This document shows positions 18,076 through 31,400 of a stretch of DNA of 64,000 nucleotides, piece after piece. The notes below the pieces were generated by a model, which saw only the letters and a program-made list of their open reading frames with translations, ran no database searches and was not told the origin of the DNA. A program made the position numbers and the translations under genes. Within the stretch, counting starts at the first letter, position 1, and every line of letters begins with the position of its first letter. The DNA is from Anarhynchus alexandrinus (Eukaryota > Chordata > Aves > Charadriiformes > Charadriidae). The stretch spans positions 714,564-778,563 of the forward strand of contig VUYV01000212.1 in NCBI GenBank assembly GCA_008711295.1, read 5' to 3'.

Positions 18076-19865
18076 AAAAAATTAAAAGTGTCTACTAATG
18101 CATTGGGCCTGACCTGTCACTCCCACAACTTGATTTTTCTGACTGTTTAGCATTTTTGAGAGATATTGCTTTCCAAGGAGGCTAACAACCACCTGGTTGG
18201 GGTACCGGTCTCCGTGTGAGACAGTGGCTGCCAGTTCAGCAGCTGGAGCCATGTGCCAGTGCTCCCAGCTCTGCCATGCAACTCCAGCTCTGCCCACAAG
18301 CTTTCCCAGCTCCTAGGACTTCATTTGCTGAGCCTATCTTGGGGGTGAGCCCAAAACAGGCCTGGTGCCTCATCTGCTGCTTTCTGTAGGCATGGGGAAA
18401 ACAGCTGCTGGCAGCTACAGACACTTAAGGACACAAGAAGGACCCCAAGAAACACTGTTTGCCCCCCAAATTACTTCTACCAGACAGCTACACAGCCTGG
18501 CAGTGGTCTGCCAGGTGCTGCCATAGCAGATGAGTGCTGCACCAAGGGATGGATGTCCCACACGCATCCCGTTTCACTTCCCACCCTTTGGGCTGCAATG
18601 CTCCTGAGAAGAAAAGCAGCTCCACAGCACCTGATATGCTGTGCTTGTACAGGAGACTGCAGAATCTCCCTCATAACCTGCAGTTCAGCTTCAGGAGTTC
18701 AAATAAATATTTACCTTAGAAAATGATGACAGCATTGGCTTTTAATTTATGTTCTGTGCTTTTCTAAAACTGTGAAGGAAGAGGAAATGGCGCTTTAAGG
18801 TCCCAACCGCTGAGGTCTGGTGGAACAGGCTCTATGCTCCTGCACCCCCTGTGCAGTCCAGCCTCCCCCCACACCTCTGGCTGGTGATCAGAGGCAAGCA
18901 CACCTATAGCTGATGGGAGGGAGGAGAATCCTGCTGTCCCCCCCCTCCGCGGACATTGCCTGCCCAGCCTGTTCAGGTAGGGGGTAACTTCTGCCCACCT
19001 CAGCATAGGTGCCCACTGGCCAGCGAGGCCACCCACCACGGCAGCTAACATGATGTCCCATGTATGTGAAGCTTGCACAAACCAAAACCAGTTGTAAAGC
19101 TATAAACTTGAGTAAAAAAAAAAAGTAAAGTATCCTTCAACATGAATTTGTGAACCAGTATCATCAAAACATGCAAGTAAGGCAAACTATGGCAGTTTGT
19201 GTATCTGCACGCAGAAATTAAACTACAATGCTTGGAAGGGACGTGGATTACTGAACCATCATAAAAATGTCTGGGCTGAGGAGCTCCAGTGTTGCATCCA
19301 CATGTTACATTACGGTTAACTACACTCTCCTAAAACAGACTTTGCTAAACCAAACAATGTTTTCCCGCACATACAATTACATTGACTTTAATTAGGTAAC
19401 TGGCTCAGTGGTTTTGATTGCTTCAATTGGGTAAACACGTGACATGGATTGATCTATAATTAAGATGAACTTTAAAGATAAGTGTCCACGTTTAAGTGGT
19501 GGAGGGGACACGTTTGTTGCAGCCGGAGGACGAAGGAGTAAAAGTACAAGTCAGAAGAGATCCTCTCTTTGCCCAGTCAGTGATTGCTGACCTCTGTTTT
19601 TCATTATTACTAGGAAGTGGTCAGTTAACCCTCATCATTAAGCAATAAAGCGTGACAGAGAGTGCTGATTAACGCGCTGCTCACAAATACGGTCAGGCAT
19701 GAGGAGAAACCCATGGCGGGCTCCTGGCAGTTTTAAACAGCCATTAGTTATAGTTGTGCAAGATGAAATTAACCCAGCTAATGAAGCACTGAGAAGCCAC
19801 GGTTCTGCTGAGGGTCAAGGGTTCCCAGCAAACAAAAGGTACAGTATTCTCACATATCATGGAAG

Positions 19866-19913
19866 GAAAAAAAAAACCAAAAACCACCAAACCAAAAAAA
19901 ACACCCACCCCCC
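19866..19913. repeat. A/C-rich low-complexity tract
   Basis: About 48 bp of A runs with CC and CACC interruptions on the plus strand, ending in a CCCACCCCCC run. It is the same type as the tracts at 16126, 61223 and 61936. Confidence 0.9.
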
Positions 19914-22900
19914 TGACAGGCTGATTAATGAAATTGAATGCATAGGGTAAATTTGACCAAACAGTGAATAAACATAATACCTGCACTGCACATATTAACT
20001 GAGAAAAAGAGGGAGAGAGGGACGGAGGATGGGAAGCCAGAAAGGAAGGAAGGGAAGCAACAGGTTGACTTCAGCCTTCACCAGGTTCATAAACAGCGTA
20101 CTAACATGTGCTACAGAATACCTGTTGCACTGCTGCAGGTGACCCTGTTTATACCCCTGTCCCCCCAAATCCCTTTGACTGCCCTCCTCTTCAGACAGCT
20201 GAAGAGCTATTTCACCCCTTTACAGACTCAGCCATGTGTCTCCCTATGTCCCTTAGGCTGAATTTTGGCACCGCCTGGATTACCACACGTATTCCTCATG
20301 TTCTCAAATTGGTTTGCTGCTTGTAAACCCTTCTCCTATCAGACCCAGAGAGCTGAGGAAGCACACAAAGCAAGTGGTAGAAGCACAGGAGAAATACACA
20401 AGCTAAACATGCACATGAGCACGGGCCAGCTCATTCTGTGGGAACCACAGGATGGGCCTGAGCACCAGGAGTTTTTCTGAACAAGTATACTTCTCTCACT
20501 TTAATCTTCCTTTATTAGTCTTAGCAAGTCCCACTTTAGACATCACCTTCATGTCTGGAATTGGAGAAACATTTTTACCAAGGCCTGCTCTGTGCCCCTT
20601 TCTGGATGCCAGGGGCCCTTCTCCCCTCTCTTTCTTAAACCTTTGCTTCTGATTTCAGCTGAAATCTTAATTAATCCCACATTTGGATGGAAACAGTTTA
20701 ATTCTAAGGATTTCCCTCACTTCTTCAGTTGACAATCTTCATTTCAAGTTAATGTCTTGGGGACTTCACATGCATACTGATTTTGGATTATGGATTGCAT
20801 AATCCACATAATGCACATGCACATCAATTTTGGATTACCCCCACCTGCATTATAGGGCAATAGTTTAGATCTGTCTTTGCCTGCTGAATCTAAGTGGGCA
20901 CTTTTGCTTGTAGAAGTACACATAGCATTTCCCACTTTTTTTTCTTGGTGGCATATTGTTCCTGCACCGTGAACTTGTTATTGAAGGCTTCAAGGATAGA
21001 AAGAATGGTGACGATAACAAGGACCTTCTCCCATTCTTAGTGGAACGGTAGTAGAAAATACAGTAAGTGTGAAAATGGCAATAGGAAGGGCTGAAATGAG
21101 AGTCAGAAAGATAATACTGTCCTTCAGATCTCTATTTCTGTAACATTTTCTAACTCTATGGAAAAAGGGATGCTGAAGTAAGGAAATCTTTGTTCAAAAA
21201 CCTCAGCTGTTCAACCCTGTTCTGTTTATCACAGTACTCTTCGGGCACGTACCAATACATGTGTTTTAGTTGTGCTTTTATGTCCTTCACTTTTTCATAA
21301 GCTTTCCATGAAAGATCTTTTATTATTAAACAGTCAATGAAAGATCTCATCCTTGTCATATTTCCTCTTCCTACTTTTAAATGAATAATTAACATGGAAT
21401 AATTGGTAGGTATTCTTTCTCAACTTCTTACATGGAAGTGGATTCCTTCACAAAATAGAAGTGAAACAAAAAAAGATGCAGCTCGGTGTGACTGCTGTAT
21501 CCAAGCACTTGCACTATTTTCCAAGACACTAATTTATTTTATAAAGTTGTATGCAATGCTGCTGTATTAAAATATACACATATCTAATGTACTGGACAGA
21601 CTGACTGCTGCCCTACATTCAGCACAGAGTACCTGCATGATGACACTGCAGAAGTATGAGAACAGGAAATATCACTTGTAGTTCTCAGGCCTCTATAAAA
21701 CACTCGAATATCTAGTATTCAACTGCCTGGCTGTGTGCACCTTGCATATGAAGTCATTAACTACCGTCCTCCCCCCAGACAAACGAACGTACAACCTGAA
21801 AGATAGTTTTGTTCACGAATATGGTGCTATCACCGAAGGAATACTGTCTTCCTGTTATTACTAAAAAGACTACAAGTAAAAGACATCATTTTTAAATAGG
21901 TTAGTGTCTTTTCATTCCCTTTTTAAAATTTTATGAATAGTTTAGTATGCCAGTGCACACAACCTAAGAAGTACTTATTATTTTTTCCCAATAGTCCATC
22001 ATTATCATTCTGTTGTATCAGAGAAAATTAGCACCTATCACTTACATAATTTCAAGCAGTATTGTTAAGAGTAGAATTTGCATGCATGATATGGTGTATA
22101 GGCTAACACAAGTCCATTTGCTAAATCCACGTGGTAAAATGGATGAATAAATAATTGAATGCTTAGCTCCAAATATATAATTATTCTTAGAAAAAAAAAT
22201 TAGAGCACAAGTCTGTGAAAATACGTATAATAATACTCATCTACAGCTAAATACCCTAGAAAAAAAATGCCCTTTCAAAAATGAAATAACATAGTTATAT
22301 CCCTAAAACATTCATAGAAAACTTGCATAAATGTTTAAGTTTTGAAAGTACAGGACTATTGCACTCCTTCCCCACAGGCATTAGATATGAATTCAAAACG
22401 TTGTCTCAGCCTAATGAAGAAAAGACTTAGCAGAGTACTTGTGCAGAGCATGCAAAAGGTTTGTAAACCTTCAAACTGCAGTTTAAATTGTTCCTGTTAG
22501 AAAAAGTTACAGCTCGGTTGTTCTGATCTGTTCCCACACACAGTATCATACACTCTCTCCCTAAGAAAGTAACATTACCTTTTTTAATATCATCCATCAC
22601 CCTGGCTCTGTAATAAGCATCACTGTTCTGACGTTGCAAGAACTGCTTGCCATATGTCTACTTCCAATACATGAGCCGCGTTAGTTATTTGTTACATGTA
22701 AAGAAATGAGACAGCGGGCTTTGCAACAGTAAGTACGAAACATCAAGTCCAGTCCTTTTCTGCATGAGAGTGCACCATAAACCAATTTCCAGATGAAGTA
22801 AAACAAATAGGCAGGTACAAATGAGAAAACTGTGCTCTGGTACTTATGCCTGGTAGTAGCCCAAATGAATGTAAATACGCCATGAACAGGAAATGAATGG

Positions 22901-23929
22901 AAAAAAATCCACTATTCTGGATACGGTTTACAGCAAGAATCAAGAAGAATTAAAGGCAAACGAGACAAGATATAGAAACCTGATACAACTGCATTAATGC
23001 TGATAGTAATGTCACCTTTTCTGGAAAAGGTGTGAAACATTAAATTACAAGAATTCAAAATATTCCATTTATCAGAATGGTCAGTAACACACAAATGGCA
23101 ATTCCTTTTGTTGGCATCTTGCAAGAACAGTACTAGAAGTTTCAAAGAAACCCAATTTTCTTCTAATCCAATGCTATACTGTTTTTCTGTTTTATAGACA
23201 TCACATTGTTTTAAAATAATTCATCTGTCTTTCTATTGCAGAGGCTATTTCCATTTTAGTATTTTTCTCACCCTGTGACTGAAAGTCAGCCTACATTCTA
23301 AATCTCTAGAATAAAATACTAAAATATAACCTTTGCACATTTATTTTCTGATGCATCCATTTAGTCCTTTTGAATTTCTTCAGATACTCTTTTCCAGGCG
23401 AGAGCCATTGAGTAGTTCCAATAAACATAAGAACCTACTGCATAAAACAGTAATACCATTACAGCTTTTTGCTCTTATTACTGGTCATCTGGTGCAACAC
23501 TGAAGAAAATCTGTACATGGACTGTTTTTTTTAAATTATTAGTAAATAAATCAGAAAAAAATAATCTGTTAGGAAGTATGGAAGTCGATCTCGAGAGGCA
23601 GAATATCATTCAGAGTTGACAGCTTTTAAGTCTGTCTTTCCCATTTGCAACCACATATTAACTAACAGTGTGAGTCAGCGGGAGATCTTCATTAGGTTCA
23701 GGCAGAAGCCTGAGCTCCTCTTGCAGTTAACCAGGCTCTGAGAGGGTAACTCTTCACTGTTTTTCTCCTGCACTCATTTCCTTCGGTCTGAGCTATTTTC
23801 CACTAATAGATTGCAAAGCCCATCGATGTAAAGCAAGGCAATTTGATACAGAAAAAAAAAAAAAAGTCAGGGACATTTTCTAGATCAGAATCAACTAAAT
23901 CCAAAGCAGATCCTTTTGCTTTGAAAAGC

Positions 23930-24360
23930 AACAGTGGAGGGAAAGTTTGGAGCAAGGAAGACTTACCCTGGGAGGAGGATCAGTCTAGGGAGAACATAAC
24001 AACTGGGACATCATGGGCTGCACCCACGAGTGCTGAGGGAGCTGGCTCATGTCACTGAGAAACCACCCTTGATTATCTTTGAAAGGTCATGGCAATCGAG
24101 GGAGGCTCCCAAGGACTAGAAGGATGCAGGTGTCACTCTTCTCTTCAAGAAGAGCAAGAATACTTTTTTTTTCCTTCATGATGAGGATGGTCAAAACAGG
24201 TTGCCCTGAGGGGCGTGGAGTCTCTGCCCTCTGTGTATTCCTCCAAGATACTCAAAAAACAACTGGGCACAATGCTGAGCAACCTGCTCTGAGCAGGAGT
24301 TTTGTATTAGACAATCTCCAGAGATCTCCTCCAACCTCAGCGATTCTGTGATTATATGAT
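23930..24360 (+). mobile_element. CR1 LINE, internally deleted copy with 3' end
   Basis: Two CR1 parts are joined. The first (about 23930-24170) matches the CR1 reverse-transcriptase region: agcaaggaagacttaccctg, then gcacccacgagtgctgaggg, agctggctcatgtcactgag, and tgattatctttgaaaggtca. These encode the HPRVLREL-type and IIFE-type motifs. The second (about 24185-24360) is the 3' end: aggttgccctgaggggc, then agatctcctccaacctcagc, closing with gattctgtgattatatgat, the CR1 3' octamer repeat. More than a kilobase of the element normally between them is missing, so this is a deleted copy. It is moderately diverged and has no intact frame. Confidence 0.9.
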
Positions 24361-25669
24361 AATGCTCTCTCATCTATTAATCCACACAAAATGGTACTCT
24401 TTTCATAAAACTATGCCCATTATCACAGCCTTTGATAGTCCTAAAGGCATAAAGTGATTAAGGCATATCTTCCATATCAAAGAAATGCTATACCCAACAT
24501 TAGATGAAGTGTTACACAAGGAAGCTTGAAACAAAACAGGAAGAAAAGTATAGCTTCTAAAAAGAAAAATTATATTGTGAAACATCTGCAGCATATTCAG
24601 AAAAGAAAAGTTAACCACAGCATAATAGTGTGTTTCGGTATCCTGTGAAGAAAACTCAAACAGAGTAAAGGTTGAAACTAAAATATTGAACTAGTTGGGA
24701 TGTACTGTATGAACAAAGATAAGGAAGGATGAATTTGAGGAACCCTAACATAGGCTGCCTCTAATGCAAGTATCAGTATGTACTAGTGTTCTGGCTTGAG
24801 GTAAAACAGAACCAATTTTCTTTTCAGTAATTTTACTTTTCAGTTAAGTCTCTTCTAACTAAATAACTCTCTGAAATTAACAGCATATTTTTCAGACAGT
24901 GTCAGTTTCTAGCAGATAAAGCCTGATGATGAAGCTGGATTACAGTCTTCCCAGTTCACTTGAGTCAAATGGTTTAGGTGCAGCTCCTAAGACCTTGAAG
25001 CACCTTGTTGCTACTTAGTGGCAAGTAGCTTTGCCAGGAAGCACCACCATCATCAATGTTTCCTGCATGCGACCACGACCTAGGAACCTTGCTCCAGTTG
25101 CTGCTGCTGAACAGGTAAGAAGTTTCAGACTGCCCAGCACCTCAAAAACTGAATTCTGATCCCCACAGCAGATTAAGCGAAGTCTTTAACTACATTATGT
25201 CTTACATCTACACCCTCGGTCCCACCTTGCCAGAGCTGTAGCTTATCCTGGGAAGAATGTGGACGGTCATTTATGATGAATCAGGACCACAAAGTCAAAG
25301 GAAAACTTGCCCTTGGAGTCTACACTCACCTGCTACTCAAAACGAAGTACATAAAGGGTTATAGAGATTTAAAAAGAGAAAGAGAGAAAGTAAATGCCTG
25401 AGGGAGTTGAATGTTGCCCTGAAGAACTGGACTGCATCTCCTTTGCCATGAACTAACTTTATAATAATAAGCAAGAAAAATCACTAATGAGCCTCCTTGT
25501 TTCCTGAATATCCAACTTGAGGTCCAGAGTCTGATTTGCAGTGGTTTAAGCAATCATAGCTGCAAGTAAAATCAATGGGAATTGCACTTTGGATGTATTA
25601 AGTGCTATAAAATGCCAAGTACTTCTGCCCCCTGAGGTCCTAGATATCATAAATCATGAACCCCAAATC
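24361..25669. other. Intronic sequence without recognisable gene or repeat
   Basis: This part of intron 3 appears unique and non-coding. No open frame with a recognisable domain was seen. Confidence 0.5.
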
Positions 25670-25845
25670 AGTGGGTATGTCTGAGCTTAATCTCTGTCTT
25701 AACTCCTCGACTGTAAACCAGAGGTAATAACCAATCATCTTATCTTGTATTGCAAGGATAAATTAAACAATGTTTGTGAAGCACTTCAATATTATAGTGA
25801 TGAGCACCACAGAAAAGCTCTGTAAGAAATGAGTAATTATGTCTT
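25670..25845 (+). mobile_element. MIR/CORE-SINE-like relic, 3' part
   Basis: The order of features follows the 3' half of MIR-type SINEs. There is tctctgtcttaactcctcga with ctgtaaaccagaggtaataa, then ttgcaaggataaattaaaca, then tgtgaagcacttcaatatta, then a tail with atgagtaattatg. These correspond to the MIR phrases for ctgtaaaatggggataat, aggattaaat, and aagcgcttag. Divergence is high, as expected for a relic predating the divergence of mammals and birds. Confidence 0.65.
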
Positions 25846-25899
25846 CTGAGCAAAGGATGAATAGTAATCAGCAGTGAAGGCACAGGACCATACATTGAG

Positions 25900-26115
25900 C
25901 AATGAGAAGAATACAAGATATTGAATAGCTGCTCATTAATTGAACGTTATCCAATTTGTTCAATGAACAAGGCAGAGGTCTAATGGAAAAAGTTGTATGT
26001 GATTGTGTAATTAAGGCTGATTTAGAAATCATTACATGCCGTGTAGATGAACAAAGACCACGTAGGCCAATAGCATTCATTATTTCCATATTTAGTTGTG
26101 ATTTTGCAAACTTGA
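25900..26115. other. Unique AT-rich segment with a perfect dyad, candidate conserved non-coding element
   Basis: This segment of intron 3 has no repeat match. It contains TTGTTCAATGAACAA at 25956-25970, a perfect dyad of 7 bp arms around one A, with ACAA cores of the SOX type facing each other. Further on are TAATTAAGG and GATTTAGAAATCATTACATG. Conservation cannot be judged from one sequence, so the call is an inference from composition. Confidence 0.35.
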
Positions 26116-28129
26116 GGTTTTTTTTCCTCCCCAACATCTTTTTAAAATAGCAAACTGAAAAAAACCTAAGCAGCTCAAACCCCCTGAAACCCACCATTGC
26201 ACCTAATATAAGAACCCACACAGAGGAGCAGAAAGGGATTGGAGAGGCCACAACCACCTCAGGTGGCCCTGCCGCTCCAAACTCTGAAACGGGAGAAGAA
26301 AGGGTCTGCCACGCTGCCTGTGAACAGGAGCAGGACATCAGCAAGTTCTACAGCGCCGGAACCACAGCACACATGAATCCCAAGCCCCACATCATCATCA
26401 CTCTTGAAATGGACTGACTGACCCACGTTCCCTTCCTTAGGGCGCTGGATTTGGCAACTCAGCCATGAGAGATGGCACCAAACAATTTTATAGGTTAAAA
26501 ACAGGTAATAATTCTGTCTTACAGAATTTCCTCTCCTTAAACAATAAAGACCTGTGGGCTTCAAAGTTGATCATGGGCCATCATTGTTTCTAAAAAACCT
26601 GATAAAACTGCCTCAGTCTAAGTCTAGACTTCAAACCTAACAAAGGCACTCCCAACCTTCAACAAAAAAAAAAAACCAAAAACCTGTGCTGCAAAAAAAG
26701 GCTGAAATCCTGGCTTCTTTTAAGGCAATGGGAGATTTGCCATTACCTTTTCCCACTCTATTTATATCTGAGATGCTAGCAGATGCCTTGTTCCCTCTGT
26801 CTATAACAGACAGATCTGTATGTACATTTTATCTTGGGTTTTTTTTTTTGTCTGGAGACTGTTTTCCCACCCTCTTATTTAAAATGGTATTAGGAGGTAT
26901 AAAAAGATGTTTTGTTTCTGGCTTTATGTATTTATATATTTGGTTTGAGTTTTTATCTATTTAGAATTTCTTTCAGCCACAACACTGCAAAATTCCTTAT
27001 CTCTAACACTGTTTCGCTGAAGGCACCTTGCAGGATTATCCCTTTTTGGCTCTTAACTACTTAACCTGAGACTGGAAGAGCCTTTTCAGGCTCTAAAAAT
27101 TTTCTGAACCTTGAGGGTTGGAGAAGAGAAGTGCTATTTGCTACTAAAAGTGAAAATTATAACATTGCTTCGATAAGCTGCCAAGGCAGGTAGATAACAG
27201 CATTTTATAAAGTGGTATCTCTTAAGAAGCAGTACCATAGCTGTAAGGAGCTAAAGCATCTGACTAAGGACGTTTTATGATTTTTGATATGCTTTATACT
27301 GTTTGATATAGAAGATCTTGTACATATATTTATGTCCTATTGCAAACTCCAATTTGAATGTTCGTTCACGCTTTAGTTAGCCATTTATAGTTGTATTGTA
27401 TTAGGCACTAAAAAAAAGCCCCAGCAGCACAGCGTCCAAGAAGCCAGACCAATTGTACTTCAATGGCAAAGGATTTCTCAGTAGCCAGGCTCTCACTTGA
27501 GAGGATTACGAGCAAACGTAACCAAGCATAAGGTCACCTGATGGGGTCGGTCTGGGGGTATCTGCAGAACCTTAGCCGGATAAGGATGGAGTTATTTCAA
27601 AAGGACTTCACTCTTCTGAGCTTTTTTCTGAACTCAAAATGAGAAAAGTCATTGCAGGAGACAGACATTCATCTGCTCGTACAAATACAAAGCAATTCTG
27701 CCTTATGCAAGATCTGAGCACTTTACATCAATTTTTAAAAACTGCAGTCCTCTATCCCTGTGAAAATCTGGGCATCCACCATCACTACAAGCGACATATC
27801 CTAAAAACGTATTAGTTGGTTCATCCTCTCTTTTATTACCCATACACTTCCATTATTTTTGGAGTCAGATGAACTCGCCAGCCTTCCAAGAACACAATAT
27901 TAACCAAAAGAGACTTCTTTGGCTTATACTTTACTATCACAGATAACCAAATCATATTATACATCAGTTACTTCTCTTACACTCCATTTCAAAGTAGGTA
28001 CTTAAATCCTTCTGACTCCTTTCAGGAAAGTGCCCCCAAACGTCTCTCTTTTTGGTGGTTTGCAGCCTTCTCAAAATATCAAACTAATGTAATTTTTACA
28101 CATTTGCTCTTATTTCAGTACAGTTCTTA
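26116..28129. other. Intronic sequence without recognisable gene
   Basis: This part of intron 3 shows no gene. Short A-rich and T-rich runs occur at 26661-26686 and 26836-26849. No repeat family was recognised. Confidence 0.5.
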
Positions 28130-28420
28130 GTTCAAAATAAATTCTCCTCCCTCTCAGTTGTCTATTCCTCAACTGTGAAATATTTATAGACAGCAATCAT
28201 GTCCCAGCTCAGACTCTTTCTGGGTAAGCTAAAAAGAGCTAAAAGTGTTTAGTCACCTGACACATAAGATAATTTTTATTGCCCAGATCGTTTTAGAAGC
28301 TCTCCTAATGTCTTTACTTGCCTCTGAATCAAACTGTCTTTAACATGCTGGTGACCGTAAGTACACACGATACTCCACATATGTATTCGCAGCATCATTT
28401 GTACCATGATGGTGTGAATA
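28130..28420 (-). mobile_element. Ancient CR1/L3-like LINE fragment (strongly diverged)
   Basis: The order of phrases follows a CR1-type element in reverse: agcaatcatgtcccagctca, then gggtaagctaaaaagagc, then agctctcctaatgtcttta, then ctgtctttaacatgctggtg, then acacgatactccacatatg. The known order for such elements is the same (atcatgtcc, aggctaaac, ctcctctgga, tgtccatatc, cacaatactcca). The copy is heavily mutated. Confidence 0.55.
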
Positions 28421-31400
28421 CTCCCCTGTTCGCTTGAAATACCTGGTGCATCTGAACATACGGATTTTGTATAACTACCTTACACAAGTGGCTCAGCCAT
28501 CTTGGAACTATTAGCTAAAAGGTGAATTTCCCAGGAAGCACACTGCCTACCTTCCCTATGTGGCATATAGAAGAAATCCATTCCTTTTTAAAGAAAGGGC
28601 AGTTGAAGTATTCAAGAAAACACTAAACTAATGGCTGTGACATTTGAACTTTTGTTAGCCAAAATATTTGTGACTACCTTAAATCAGCATGCATTCACAG
28701 GGCCATCCCACCTCTGTGAAGACTCTGATCTACCAGAATGTTACCCTGTGATGTGTTAAAAAAGAAAACAACTAAAAAACTGCAACTCAGTTCCCCGTCA
28801 CATCATAAGAATGCCAAAATTTCCCCTCTCTTATAAGGATGCAGAAGGCAAGCACGTGAAAGCCTGTGTGATGTTTGAATTTGTGGCAATGGAAGGCCAT
28901 TACGTAATATATACCAACCTCACCACTGCTTATATGTTCTGTTTACTGCATATTGTGCTTGTGCAGGCTGGCTATCACCTACTGAGTATATTATTTTATA
29001 GATGACGCAGTTGAGAAATTAGTATTCATAAAACAAAGAACAAAAGACAAACAAAAGAGTGCAGGAGAATAATAGTTGCACACAGACCTCCTAGCACCAT
29101 GCAAGTATTTTTCAAGGCTAGACAGCAGCCTCTATTTAAATTATCATCCTTGTACTCATCTCTCCCTCTCTACAGCAACACACGCTTACATGGTAAATAA
29201 CAGTTACAATCAAAAAAATGGTGAACGTTGGGAAGTCAAGAAATTATATTTATGCTTTTGGAAAGGTGTGAATGTGGATTTTTGGCTTTCTTGACATAAA
29301 ATATTTTTTTGAATAATTTCCCTGTCCATTAACCAACTTGTGGTTCTTTGTGGCGCTGCAGCTGCTAAACTCGCCCATTCTTTGCTTGTTTTAAAACCAA
29401 AACACTGTATCACCTAGACGGTTCCCAAACCTACCCTCCTTTCTGAAACGCTACCACAATACGCTTGCTCTAATAGCGCTGCACTCCACATTTAACATGC
29501 ATCCAGCATTTATTTTTGAGCACCAGTCAGTTTCTCATGCAGGCCACATATCCCAAGAGCCACGAGGAAAGCTCTTCCTCCTACTCTACCTCTCCCCAAC
29601 TTTAAAAATATTCATTTGTAATACATGCTCCATCCTTTAATAATCTTTCCTTTTTTTGTGTCACACTTCTTGCTGCTTGGTGGGTTTTTTTCCCTTTTTG
29701 GGCTCCCAGTGCAAATCTTTCTAGCTCCTTCCCCCTACCAGCCTCCCGAACTCCGAGCTCCTAGTAACTAAAGCCAACCAGGAGCAGGAATGAAGACTTA
29801 ATTTCACTGAGCAATACTGCCTGCCAGAGCGAAAAGCAGGAAAAGTCCTTTTTATATCTATGAAAGCATGGAAGGCTGGTGGCAGCTTCAAGCCTATGAT
29901 GACTTAATTATTTAAATTTCATTTTACACCTATTAACCATAGCATATCAAGTAAGAGTAGCAGCTGCTACGTGAATCTGACCAGCTCACTTGCCCTCAGC
30001 AGATCACCCATCTGCTTGCTCTTCACCTAATATTTCTGTTTGATAGGTTGTAAAACAGATTCTTGCAACAGGTCAGGAACAGAGTCAACTTCAAATCCCA
30101 CATAGAAATTTCTATGAAAACATATGGACATCTATACTGAGTGATGTCGAATTTAGAGAGGCCACTGACCTTATGAAAGTGGATAAAAGGAAAATTACAG
30201 CCTGTGATGGAAAAACACTGACTCCATTACAGTGAATGAACAGAAGAGTGGAGAGTGAAGAACTGTATGTATAATTAATTCTAGTAATACAGACTTACAA
30301 AATTCATGGGTGCACACACTGCAAAATGGTGTGGAAAACGCCTTTCTGTAATGTATCAATTTCAGCTCCTACAGCATAAAAAATATTGCTTCTTTAAATG
30401 ATCAATAAGGTAAACTTTCCTGTTCACCAGTAGTATTTTATAAAAATTTAAGTTAGCTAATTACGCAAATTCTTCAAGAGCTCTGTATTCTAGCATTTAA
30501 ATTTTCATACCTTGATATTTTTTCCACCTTAATTCAAATGAAAATATTTAGTTTCAGTTTCTCTTTATTTTCTACCGGGGGGCACAGAGCCTTGGGAAGT
30601 TCATGAGTGCACGGGGAAAACCACGGGAAGATTACCTGTTTCTGAAAAAACATGTTATGCATGTTTTCCCTCTTGTGTGGCCTTCTGGAAGCAAAGACTG
30701 CAGAGTACATCCAAAAAAAAAAAAGTATCCCTGGGATATTATGCATCTGGCCTACTGCTAAACAGTTGCACAGTGCCTTTCCTTGCCAAAGAACTGAATT
30801 TATCTACCACTGAATTTTCAGGCCGGCAATAGCTTGCAATCCTTCATGCAAAGATGAGCCTCTAGAAGGCTGTTGGATCCCTTTGGTTATGGCAAAAAGA
30901 TTGGCCTTTGTGCCTGGGAAGGCAGACTGGGAGTTACCCCAGGTGACTGCTGAGTTGGACCCTTGATCTTGTAGCCCAGGTGGTTTTGTTCCTGTGTTTT
31001 CAGAGCACAAAGGGAGCTGAAGAATGGCACTTCTTTTCCGTAACCCTATCTTTGAGGCAACCTCGGTTCCCACAGCTGTGCCGAGTCCCTGCAGATTGCT
31101 ACACAAGAAATTTCATCCCTTCCACTATTGAAGCGAAGTCTTGGATAACCTGCTGTTCAAACACGCAGCGGAGGTAGGATTTCGTTGTTACTAGGCTGCT
31201 CGCTGAGGTGCACAGCACATTTACTATATCCAGGAGGCCATTTAAATAAGACGGCATCAGATTAGACTTTGAAAAATTTTCTTCAGCCAAATCTCCCCCT
31301 CCTTTACATCGGCAAATAACAAATGTTCAGGTGAAAAAGAAATGCAACTCTAGAAACTTCTATTGCTGTGACTGCGTTTCTACTTCAGAGGTGAAGAGAG

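Larger units (their letters stand above)
15586..23929. other. Intronic sequence with A/C-rich and purine-rich tracts
   Basis: This part of intron 3 has no recognised gene. It contains A/C-rich low-complexity tracts at 16126-16200 and 19866-19913, purine-rich stretches at about 17592-17860 and 20000-20059, a weak MIR-like phrase at 18005-18075, and a moderately GC-rich segment at 18190-19070. The segment at 19380-19690 looks unique and rich in TAATTA-type sites. Confidence 0.5.

Noticed and set aside
25868..26344. 158-codon open frame on the minus strand, the longest in the window
   Set aside because: No recognisable domain. It runs through the AT-rich dyad segment and ends near a MIR-like relic, with no splice or promoter context.
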